Shown here: in pieces, positions 46,910 through 56,767 of the stretch | Position numbering within the stretch: position 1 is the stretch's first letter | Layout: each line of letters opens with the position of its first letter | Assembly: GCA_026008535.1 (NCBI GenBank) | Contig: BRKX01000010.1 | Location: 26,670,001-26,734,000, forward strand | DNA length: 64,000 nucleotides | Reading direction: 5' to 3' | Origin: Perilla frutescens | Taxonomy: Eukaryota > Streptophyta > Magnoliopsida > Lamiales > Lamiaceae | Program-made: the position numbers and the translations under genes | Notes under the pieces: generated by a model | Database searches by the model: none | Told to the model about the DNA's origin: nothing | Seen by the model: only the letters and a program-made list of their open reading frames with translations

Positions 46910-47648
46910 TAGGGCTGCTAATACGGATTCCAGCTATATGGGTAATCCGATCCCGACCCGGAACCCGGCGAGTAATCGGGTATCCAATACCCGAAATTAA
47001 TGGGGTTGGTACGGGTGATGGATTTTTTTTAAGCTATCCGGGTACCGGGTATATCCGTACCGTCCCGATTTATCCGTCGAACTACCCAATTTTTAAATTT
47101 TTAAATTATATATATGTAATATTATATTTTAATAGTTAAGTATTAAAGAAAATAATCTCTCTTTGTCACACTCACGCAAGCAACTTAAACCCTGAAACCC
47201 TAAACTCTCGTGTATATTGGTTGAAATCTCATCTTGTTGAGAAGAAAGATGAAGGAGCGACAGAAGAAGAACATGAAAGAGAATTTTCTAGAGGTTCGTA
47301 AAATTTTATAGTTTGTTACATTTATTACACTTATACTATGTTGATTTCTTTATTCATTTTTCTTAAATTCTTAATTTATTTCTTTTTATGTCAACAGTGT
47401 TAAGCAAAGTGATGACAACAGGTACTGAAAATGTTTAGAGACAAATTGGAACTAGTGGTGGCCTTTATTTTTTTTAAAACGGATTATACGGGTACCCATT
47501 TTCCCGACCCGTATACCCGACCCGGGTATTTGGATACCCGGTTAGCTTAGGTGGGACGGGGTTGGGTATCATTTTAGGCAGATTTCCGGGACCGGGTACC
47601 CAGTAAAACCGGGTAGGGTACCCGAACCCGTCCGTATTAGCAGCCCTA
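46910..47648. mobile_element. Non-autonomous hAT element (739 bp) in the LSU promoter
   Basis: Ends TAGGGCTGCTAATACGG and CCGTATTAGCAGCCCTA (one base differs on inspection near the inner edge) are inverted repeats, flanked by a perfect 8-bp duplication tatataat (46902-46909 and 47649-47656). Sub-terminal GGGTA/TACCCG-rich text repeats on both sides. A short central piece (GAAAGATGAAGGAGCGACAG ...) resembles a 5' leader of a lost transposase. There is no coding capacity. Confidence 0.93.
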
Positions 47649-47749
47649 TATATAATAATAATTTTCATATTTAAATTCAAATTTAATTTAATTCTATTAA
47701 TTAACCTAAAGGGGCACATGATGAAGTGGTAAGTCAGTAAATCTGTGTC

Positions 47750-47757
47750 TATAAAAG
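47750..47757 (+). promoter_or_regulatory. TATA box of the LSU gene
   Basis: TATAAAAG lies 140 bp before the ATG, so transcription should start near 47780 and give a 5' UTR of about 105-110 nt. It is only about 100 bp downstream of the right end of the hAT insertion. Confidence 0.7.
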
Positions 47758-47889
47758 CCACTCGAAATGTGACATTATACTCGGCAATTCTTCATTAATA
47801 TAATTTAGCATATATAGCTAGCATTGCCCCATTAATTGTTGGCCTTCTCGATCTCCTTAAATTAATCATCAATCTGTGTTGTTGAAGAG

Positions 47890-48240
47890 ATGGCTCCAAC
47901 GATCGCCGTGGCAAGCCCCGGACAGCGGCGCGCGGCGGCGGAGGAGACGCTGAAGAGGAGAAACGAAGAGCTGGAGAAGGAGCTGAGGAGTAGTTTGGAG
48001 AGGGAGGAGAGAGTGAAAGAGGAGCTGCAGAGGACGTGGGAGAGGCTGCAGCTGGCGGAGGAGGCGGAGGAGAGGCTGTGCAGCCAGCTCGGAGAGCTGG
48101 AGGCGGAGGCCGTCGATCATGTCAGGGAATATAGGGCCCAAATTACCCTTCTCATGGAAAAGCTTTCTCTTGCGCATAAACTTCTGCAAGATGCTTCCAT
48201 TCACACTCATACTCTCTCTCTCACCACTACTACTACTTAA
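47890..48240 (+). CDS. LSU: RESPONSE TO LOW SULFUR (LSU) family protein
   Basis: An intronless ORF of 116 aa. The core LKRRNEELEKELR and the LSU signature AEEAEERLCSQLGELEAEA, followed by ITLLMEKLSLAHKLLQ, match the small plant LSU proteins (about 90-110 aa), which are almost wholly coiled coil (here about residues 18-100). LSU proteins dimerise and act as interaction hubs in sulfur deficiency and other stresses; expression rises on sulfur starvation through EIL3/SLIM1. The upstream UPE-box fits this. N-terminal AVASPGQRRAAA and the Thr-rich C-terminus (HTHTLSLTTTTT) are not conserved parts; the latter ends just before a long CT repeat. The start ATG is the first after the TATA box. Confidence 0.93.
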   Translation: MAPTIAVASPGQRRAAAEETLKRRNEELEKELRSSLEREERVKEELQRTWERLQLAEEAEERLCSQLGELEAEAVDHVREYRAQITLLMEKLSLAHKLLQDASIHTHTLSLTTTTT

Positions 48241-48249
48241 AAATTTAAA

Positions 48250-48251
<2 letters not shown>

Positions 48252-48331
<80 letters not shown>
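48252..48331 (+). repeat. (CT)~39 microsatellite in the LSU 3' UTR
   Basis: An uninterrupted CT run of about 80 bp begins 12 bases after the LSU stop codon. It would be transcribed as part of the 3' UTR. Length is likely polymorphic. Confidence 0.95.
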
Positions 48332-48333
<2 letters not shown>

Positions 48334-48359
48334 TTTGTCTGTGTAAGATCTTGTAATTA

Positions 48360-50515
48360 CAGAATTAATTAATATTTTAGTTTTAATTCTGTTTCAATTC
48401 GTATAATTACCTACGGTGTGGGGTATTTATTTTGGGTTTTTAAGTCCTTGGAATTTTATTTTTTTTTCCTTTCTGGGATTTTCCTTGGGATTTCTCTCGT
48501 GTGGAAATGTGCTGCTTTTCGTGGTCTTCATTGTAATTTGTTTGATGATTTTAAATGATAATATATTTTGATCCTTCTTCATTTCCCATTTCAGTACCTC
48601 ATGAATCTAGGCGCGCACACAAACGGACACACATAATATATATATTCTGATATACATACAGCCTATCGACCTCGATCTGCACAAAAAAATAAAAACACAA
48701 AGAAACGCGACTTCAATTATGAATATTTATATTGCTCATGGATCCTTTAATTAACAATTATGTTTTTTTTTTTCCTATAATTTTTGCTACTTTTAAGTTA
48801 ATTGGACGAAATATGAATACACAATTTCTTGACATCTGTACACTTATATTTCGTATTATCATAAACAGAGAGAGTATATGTGTTACTATCCACCATACAT
48901 GCAATCTACATACATGATGCAAATACTCATTATTATCCGATTTTCTAAATTTCTACATTATGTTTTATGTTACGATCTAAACAATAAATTTAAATTTATG
49001 ACTTTTCAATCACGACACAGTCTCTTAACCAATTCAACCGTTAGCCGGGGGGGTTTGTTTTGACATAACTATACGCATGATCATGTCAGAATTAATTAAT
49101 TTGTGGTGGACAACACATCAAACACAATACTATATTTGTTAAGGGGTGTGAAGAAATCTTTTTTCTTGATTGGCCAGCTTCGATGGATCAATTTAATTTA
49201 GCACTTAATTGCGGCATGCACTTCCCCTATTAAAAATTAAAACTTTAAATTTTATGCAACCTATCAAATTAGAAAATTGGATTTAGGGTTTTGTAAATGG
49301 GATTGGGCAGCCTACCTATTAAATTAAAGGTTTTGATATGAAAGATCATTAGCAGTGAGTGTAGTGTAGCACATGGCAATTCCCAAAAGTCACAGCCTTT
49401 ATTTCACGCAAAAGAAGCGGAGAAACGTAACATGTATAATTTATTCAATCAATATATAATTAATTTCACTCGCACACGACTAGACAACCACTATAAAAAA
49501 AAATAATGGGCTATAATAATATTGCAGTGCTGACTATTGAATTCCCAAACGAGAATCACTAATTAATTAATTGATTGGGTCCACTTCACTTTCTAGGATG
49601 ATATTTCAATATCAATTATTTTAATTTGGCACAAAAATAATAATATTAATTGTATCTAGCGACTAGCGTTAGCTAGACGGATGTTTGACTTGAGGGATTA
49701 AAACACGTCATCTTCTTTTCCCAAAACTATTAGGATGTTAAATAAGTCGAGTTCAGTTTCAATATACGCATCTTATTGTTTGGAATGATATCAAGTTTTT
49801 ACATTTGTAATTCAACTTATTTTTGATTATCTGTGGATCGAGTTCAAATGAGATTTAATCAATTCTAACACAAATAAAAAACTTGAGTAGTTTCAGTTTT
49901 TTATACCTATTTGTTCAATAAGTACAATTTTTACTTATCGGGCTCGAGTTCGAACCGAACTTTAAATCTTATCAGACACAAAATTAAGTTCAACCTTATT
50001 TGATATGTTTATCGAATCAAACTAAAACGAGATTTTAATGAACGAAGACGATTAGAGTGTCAAACTATTTGGTTTTTATTTTCTAACCCTAAATATTGCA
50101 AAATTGATAATGTAATATCAATGATCAATTTGAATCTCGTCAATATCTTCCAGATCGATATCTAATACAATGGAAATTTTATGCTACTCTGATCACTATC
50201 TTTAGCTTCTATTGGAGGCAACCCATTATTAATTAATTAATTTATTTATTTGAATTTTTGGCCTCCAAACCAATAGAAACTGGAAGTTGTTGGCCCTAAA
50301 TTGACTTCTAATTTCGATCTTTAGCCAACAAATATTTAATTGATAAAGGAGCCGATGATTTTAAATTTATATATCTACTCGATCGGCCAATTTTGATATG
50401 AATCAATTATAGAAAAAAAAAATGTACATTTCCCTTATTTAACCCTTTTCACGTCATTAGTGTTTTGATTACAGTTGAACTAGTATCGATCTCGCAAGAA
50501 GAATGCTTCCCAATT
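48360..50515. other. AT-rich intergenic sequence, nothing recognised
   Basis: This contains the LSU 3' flank and about 2 kb of AT-rich DNA. I see no coding sequence of known type, no clear inverted-end element and no long tandem repeat. Short open frames lack composition or motif support. Confidence 0.4.
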
Positions 50516-50531
50516 AATCAATACCGTGATT

Positions 50532-50721
50532 TTTTTTTTTATGATGATAACCCGCACACTGGTACTGTGCAATAACCTACAAACCACCACAACGACGAGG
50601 TAAACCGCACTTGTAAAACAAGAATGACAGACTGTAGATCGCACCTATGCAGTGTTGTGGATTTCAAACTCGTAACTTTTTCGATCTCAAACTTATATCA
50701 CCCCACCATTAGATCATCCTC
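50532..50721 (-). mobile_element. SINE (minus strand) with near-perfect 15-bp target duplication
   Basis: Read on the minus strand: a tRNA-like head (GGATGATCTAATGGTGGGGT, then CGAGTTTGAAATCC as degenerate B box), a body (CAAGTGCGGTTTACCTCGTC, GTAGGTTATTGCACAG, GTGCGGGTTA) and an A10 tail (T run at 50531-50540). Flanks are atcaataccgtgatt (50517-50531) and atcaataatgtgatt (50722-50736), a 15-bp duplication with two mismatches. The body is shared with 11575-11740. Confidence 0.85.
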
Positions 50722-50736
50722 ATCAATAATGTGATT

Positions 50737-52035
50737 CTATGAATGAGAGAAGTATGGAGAATGAAATATATTTGGAAATTTACTTTGAAAAAATAAAACA
50801 TCACATAATTTAAAAAAATTAAAGATGTTATATATGTTTATGCTATGAGTTTTTATCAAGATCGTGCATCTTCGATGTTAGAAATTTTCCAAATATATAG
50901 GTAACTAAAATATGCAATTTTATAATTGAAATACTAATCAATAACTATATAATTGTGAGGATTGAAAAGTTTTTTTTACGAATTGTTAATTCGGGATCAT
51001 GAAAATAAGACATGTCCTCAAACCTAAATGTATATTATAATAATACTAAGCATTAAATAAGACATCTGTTAAATGTTTGTTTGACAAAAAAAGAAATTAA
51101 AACATCTTTTATGGTAAACATATATTGCAAAAGTTACGTTAATTTTTGTTAGACAAAGTGATGATGTGTCTATTAATCCTGTAAAGAAGCATACAAATCA
51201 ATGGTAGCAAAAATTCAAAATGAAAAGGATAAGGAAGCATTGGCTAAGGAAAAAACACTGTTATAGATTGACTAAATGTTAATGACTCAACCTCCCAAAC
51301 AGTTATAAGGGGACCTATTTAACTATTTTAGACTAAACTATATATATACTATCATTTTCAAGTCATATAAAAAACAAAAATCAATAATTCTAGCTCACAT
51401 AGAAATACATAACAAAAAAAATTGACCAGTTGAGGAAATAAGAAACGATCGTATTATGGCGGTTTCAAAAAAAAAAAAAACGAATTATGGCAAATCTGAC
51501 ATAATTGACAAATCCAAATTAAAATGTATCACAAGAAAAGGATAAAGTTTCCCGACATATTATTCAAGCTAAAAAGACATATAAAGTATAGACATAAGAA
51601 AAACCAACCAGACCTTGTATGGGTGTTTTCATTTTTTATTTTCAGTTATTTATTACAAGGTGGTCGTATAGTGTGTAAAAATGTGTTTAGTTTATGTATG
51701 TAAAAAATGCATGCTAATGTGTGAAATAATTCAAATTGTGTGAGAAATATGTGTTTCAACGGATGTTGATGACAAAGATGTCAATGACGGTTTCTTAAGG
51801 GATTAACGGAATTATCAATTTGACACCTTTAATAGAGTTGTGTGATCAATTTGAAAAAAAAAAGTTAATTTGTGATCAAAGTGTTCCCGGACAAATAGTT
51901 AAATGTGTTGTAAATCGAACTCCAAAATCATACTCAAGAAGTAAATAACAGAAAGTAGAACAGAGAATACTGGGGGAAGAAAGATGATTTTATTCATCGG
52001 TGTATTTTATTCATTGATGTGTTGATCTACAGAAG

Positions 52036-52068
<33 letters not shown>
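50737..52068. other. AT-rich intergenic sequence ending in an (AT)n tract
   Basis: No gene or transposon was recognised. At 51180-51265 a short open stretch (SMVAKIQNEKDKEALAKEKT) has coding-like composition, but it is isolated and without splice context. An (AT)n run of about 32 bp (52038-52069) begins the next element. Confidence 0.4.
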
Positions 52069-52069
<1 letters not shown>

Positions 52070-52073
<4 letters not shown>

Positions 52074-53511
52074 AATTATCAAATAGGAACCAAATCCCCC
52101 CGTGAGAACCTAGGAACCAATCATAACCTTAGATTTGATTAGATCTAATGACCATAATTTAGTCAAAGTTTTAGTCAAAGTAAGGTGGCAAACTTGTAAT
52201 ATTTGAGAACTTAATGAAAGCGGGGTTATTTTCATAATTTAGAAATTGGGTTATGTTTTTTCGGATTTTTGGCCCAATTTTCGGAATTAAATAGACAACG
52301 CTTTAAAACCGTTGTCTTTTCTGGCGTTGTATTAATATGATAACATGAAAGATTTATATTGCTAACATCAACAGATTTTGTTGCTAACATGAGGTAGACT
52401 CATATTGCTAACTTGACGAGATCATAATATTAAATTGACACGTATTAAACACCACACATATAGCATTGGACCACATTTAAAATAATACTACCTCTGTTTC
52501 ATAATGTTTGTTGTTTAAGGTTTTTTTTTAGTTTCAAAATGTTTGTTGTTTTATATAATTTGACATTCTCTCTCCCAATTTTAACTCTCTCAAATCCTAC
52601 GAGATTTTTTGATTCTAACTTACCTATAATATATGAAGAGAGAAACATATATGGAGAGAGAAAATATTGTTATTTTTTAGGAAAATATAGATGAATTAGA
52701 TTTTATGACATATATAAGGGATGTGTATATTTGTCCACAAAATTAATTCTTAATTCCAAATAAAAAAAACAAAACAACAAACATTATGAAACGGAGGTAG
52801 TATTGTGTAACATCATTCATACATACAACATATTGCTAATATGTTAGAGAATATACACACTGCTAATATGTGACTAATAATTTGCTAATCTGTTAGTAAC
52901 ATGTTGCTAATATGTGAATAATGATATGCTAATATGACTTAAATTCTCAAATATTACAAGTTTTCAAAATAATATTAAGTATTGATAAAATTATAAATGT
53001 TTATGAACTTAACTATATATAGCTCATACTTTAACTATTTTCTCATTAAAACAACTTAAAAATTCAAAGCCGTGCATAAAAAATTTCATGTTAGCAACAT
53101 AAACACAAAATATGAGCAATATTGTGATATCATATTAGCAAATGTCTGAGAGTTACGAGTTGAATATACGTGAAAAAAAGTTTTTGTATTTTTCATCAAT
53201 TTTTACTTAAATAAACACATGCACTATGGATCTTAAATGAAAGAGCATGAAAAAATCTTTAATTTGATATATTTTTTTGCGTAAATTGGATTAAAAACGA
53301 GTGAGTTATGATTATTTAAATTTTTTAAGAATTTTTTAAAAGATGATGACATCACTTTATAAAAAAAAATCTGGAATTAGCCCTTATATTTCAAATTTTA
53401 CATATTTACAATTATGCCACCGCCTTTTTATCGGCCATGTCATCAAAATCCTTGAATTTGATTGGTTCCTAGGTTCTCACAGGGGGATTAGTTCCTATTT
53501 GAACCCACCCC

Positions 53512-53512
<1 letters not shown>
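52070..53512. mobile_element. TA-tract family element, copy A (1.44 kb, with nested MITE)
   Basis: The left end AGTGAAATTATCAAATAGGAAC and the right end (reverse complement TAGGGGTGGGTTCAAATAGG) are inverted; next to them GAACCTAGGAACCAATCA mirrors TTGGTTCCTAGGTTCTCA. It is nearly identical in sequence and order to copy B (53555-54692) except for a 315-bp MITE insertion. The internal module (ATCTTAAATGAAAGAGCATG ... GAGTTATGATTATTTAAA) lies near the right end (about 53225-53325). Confidence 0.85.
52488..52802. mobile_element. Stowaway-like MITE nested in copy A
   Basis: Ends CTACCTCTGTTTCATAATGT and, in reverse complement, CTACCTCCGTTTCATAATGT are inverted repeats of the Stowaway type, flanked by TA. 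Copy B has the unoccupied site (TTTAAAATAATATTGTGTAA) at the same place, so the insertion and its TA duplication are directly demonstrated within the window. Confidence 0.93.
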
Positions 53513-53554
<42 letters not shown>

Positions 53555-53557
<3 letters not shown>

Positions 53558-54692
53558 AGAATGATCAAATAGGAACCAATTCCCCCTGAAGGAACCTAGG
53601 AACCAATCCTAGCCTTAGATTTGATTAGATCTAATGACCATAATTTAGTCAAAGTTTTAGTCAAAGTAAGGTGGCAAACTTGTAATATTTGAGAACTTAA
53701 TGAAAGCGGGGTTATTTTCGTAATTTAGAAATTCTATTATGTTTTTTCAGATTTTGGGCCTAATTCCCGGAATTAAATAGACAACACTTTAAAACCGTTG
53801 TCTTTTCTGGCGTTGTATTAACATGCTAACATGAAAGATGTATATTGCTAACATCAACAGATTTTGTTGCTATCATGAGATAGATTCATATTGTTAACTT
53901 GACGAGATCATAATATTAAATTGACACGTATTAAACACCACACATATAACATTGGACCACATTTAAAATAATATTGTGTAACATGTGTAGCATCATTCAT
54001 ACATACAACATATTGCTAATATGTTAGAGAATATACACACTGCTAATATGTGACTATTAGTTTGCTAATATGTTAGTAACACATTGCTAATATGTGAATA
54101 ATGATATGCTAGCATGACTTAAATTCTCAAATATTACAAGTTTTCAAAATAATATTAAGCATTGATAAAGTTATAATTGTTTATGAACTTAACTATATAT
54201 AGCTCATACTTTAACTATTTTCTCATGAAAGCAACTTAAAATTCAAAGTCGTGCATAAAAAATTTCATGTTAGCAACATAAACACAAGATATGAGTAATA
54301 TTGTGATATCATATTAGCAAATATCTGACAGTTACGAGTTGAATATACATGAAAAATAGTTTTTTGTATTTTTCATTAATTTTTGCTCAAATAAACATAT
54401 GCATTATGGATCTTAAATGAAAGAGCATGAAAAAATCTTTAATTTGATATATTTTTTGCGTAAATTGGATAAAAAATGAATAAGTTATGATTATTTAAAG
54501 TTTTTAGGAATTTTTTTAAAAGATGATGTCATCACTTTATTAAAAAAATCTGGAATTACCCCTTATAATTCGAATTTTACATATTTACAACTATGCCACC
54601 GCTTTTTTATCCGCCACGTCATCAAAATCCTTGAATTTGATTGGTTCCTAGGTTCCTTCAGGGGGGGTTGATTCCTATTTGAACCCACCCCT
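53555..54692. mobile_element. TA-tract family element, copy B (1.14 kb)
   Basis: The left end AGGAGAATGATCAAATAGGA and the right end (reverse complement TAGGGGTGGGTTCAAATAGG) form inverted ends; sub-terminal CCCCCTGAAGGAACCTAGGA mirrors CCTAGGTTCCTTCAGGGGGG. It lies in direct orientation 42 bp after copy A, separated by an (AT)n tract. The internal module is at about 54405-54500. No ORF. Confidence 0.87.
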
Positions 54693-55639
54693 ATATATAT
54701 ATATATATATATAGAGCTAGAAACTAAACCCTATAGTATGGAACAAGTAATGTCCATATATAATAAATATATTTATAACAAGGGGAGGTCTCATGTACAC
54801 TAGTCTGATGGGCCGGCCCATCAGACTGACCCGACCCGGCCCAACTTAAAAAAAAAACTATTTTTCTGCAGGCGCGTGCACCACACTCGCGCGGCGCGTG
54901 GGGTACACGCGCCTGCTATAATTTTTTTTCAATTTTTTTATTTTATTTTTCAATTTTTCATTTTTTTTGTGTTTCCCTCCCTCAAATTGTATACCCTAAA
55001 ATACAATTAGTGAACCCTAAAAATTGAAATAAACCCCTTAAAAATACCCAAAAAAAAATACAAAATAAACCCCTAAAACACCCCCCAAAAAACCAAATAA
55101 ACCCCTAAAAATACCCCAAAAAAACACAAAATAAACCCCTAAAAACACAAAAAAAACCCCTAAAAACACAAAATAAACCCCTAAAAAAACCCCCCAAAAA
55201 ACTATGAACCATAAAAAACCTAAACCCCCTCCTCCCTCAAACTCTAAACATTAATTGGAATGAAAAAAATCACAATTTAAACTAAATAAACTCATAAAAG
55301 ATAAGTAGCAAACCAGTTACTATTTAATGATACAATTGGTACTTTTTGCCCTTTAAATGGTACGTTTTAGTGTAAAGATTGATACTGTATTTTACTAGTT
55401 TTTTTTTTTAGGCGGGGCAAGACGAGTCATGGTTGACCCGCGACCTGACCCGTCTGATTTCGCTCATTTTTTATTAAAAAGTCTGATAGGAAATTTTGTC
55501 CTATGACAAAATGGTCAATTTAGACATTAAAAGTGGGCACCACTTTCATTTTTTTCAAATTTTAGACCAAAAATACTCTTATTTGCTTCGTCTTGAATAC
55601 ATGAAATCATCTATTGTACTAGTGGTGTGTCATTTATAT
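54693..55639. other. Low-complexity region with AAATAAACCCCTAAAA repeats and a 24-bp palindrome
   Basis: At 54803-54826 there is a perfect palindrome (GTCTGATGGGCC followed by its reverse complement). GC-rich CGCGCGGCGCGTG text follows at about 54870-54915. From 55005 to 55200 a degenerate AAATAAACCCCTAAAAACAC repeat dominates. GACCCGCGACCTGACCCGTC (55433-55460) partly mirrors the GACTGACCCGACCCGGCCC text at 54825-54842, so this may be a small inverted-end element, limits unclear. No gene. Confidence 0.5.
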
Positions 55640-56430
55640 TGTTGGGTATCAGGCCTGGCTAGGGTTCACCGCTTGCTTTTCCGACCTCGGCGGTCTACCT
55701 CACTTGCTGCTCAAGCAGTGATAGGCTTAGGACTTACATTTCTTTGTTAATGAGGCAGCCTCAGACGCTAGATCAACTAGATCTAGGGTTGATTCTTCAC
55801 AGGCTTGCTAAGTCAAGTATAGATCTGCAGGAACAGAGACAAGGCAGAGATTAGATCGAAACAGAATTAGAGATAAAAGCTCACAGAAACCCACATAGTA
55901 TATATATATATATATATATAGATAAACTAGGGAGAGCTTTATAAAGAAAATGTGCCCAAAAGGGCACTGTTGGGCTCAGATTCTCCCAGGGACGGCGGCA
56001 AAGGTAACTCCGGCGACAGGTAAGACCCAGACCAAGAGGGGATGGTGAGATGATATGCTCGAAGCTCTCACGGGGTATCTCGACTCTCAAACTACCCTGC
56101 CGTCACAACTTATAGGCCGAACAGGAATCCGCAGACAGGATTCCGGCCAGAGACACCGATGAACGGGCAGAAATAGGTCGGAGAAGAAGATTAGGGTTAG
56201 GGTTAACTTCTATGAGGCTTGAAGAGAAGAGGAATCAGCGCAGCTTTTGTAGAGGGGTTAGGAAGTAATTAAGGTAGTTTAGGGTTAGGGGTGTATATAA
56301 GTAGGATACCGTGGGTCGGGTTTAGAGTTTTAGGGTTTAGGGTCTTTGGGCTTTTGGGCTAAAGAAAAACAGAAATAAGAAAATCAGTTGGGCCAGGAAA
56401 AAACAGAGCAAATTGGGCCAACACTTCACA
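55640..56430 (-). repeat. Copia 3' LTR
   Basis: 791 bp, TG...CA ends when read on either strand. It contains an (AT)n tract near 55900-55920 and two copies of GGGTTAGGG (about 56203-56212 and 56282-56290), which are incidental. On the minus strand it starts TGTGAAGTGTTGGCCC, just after the polypurine tract. Confidence 0.93.
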
Positions 56431-56446
56431 TATCCACCTTTGGCCC
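56431..56446 (-). other. Copia polypurine tract region
   Basis: On the minus strand GGCCAAAGGTGGATA directly precedes the LTR start TGTGAAG. It is purine-rich and in the position of the plus-strand primer. It confirms the minus-strand orientation. Confidence 0.7.
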
Positions 56447-56767
56447 TATTTGGTCTGTTCTGTCACCATGAAAGCACCTGCCATGAAGTTGAGATTATCA
56501 TCATTGCCCTTATTTTTACTCATTACTCATCTTTGATAAGATGAGCTCAGAGTGGGAGAGAAATAATGCTATGCGCATTATACTCAGTCTCACACAACTT
56601 GAGACCAACCCCAAGTACACTGACTCCAATCAGATTTTGACCTTCCCAGTCCAGAGTACTTATACAGCTAGATACCAAGAAGAGAGGGACGAAGAGAGAG
56701 AGAGGGCCTTTTTTGGGCTGATCAGGATCCCACAGAAGTGGTCAGGGGATCCACCCTTGTCAGATTT

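Noticed and set aside
32285..54692. Helitron identity for the elements bounded by A/T
   Set aside because: Helitrons insert between A and T but lack inverted ends; these elements have inverted termini and one encodes a MULE transposase, not a RepHel protein.
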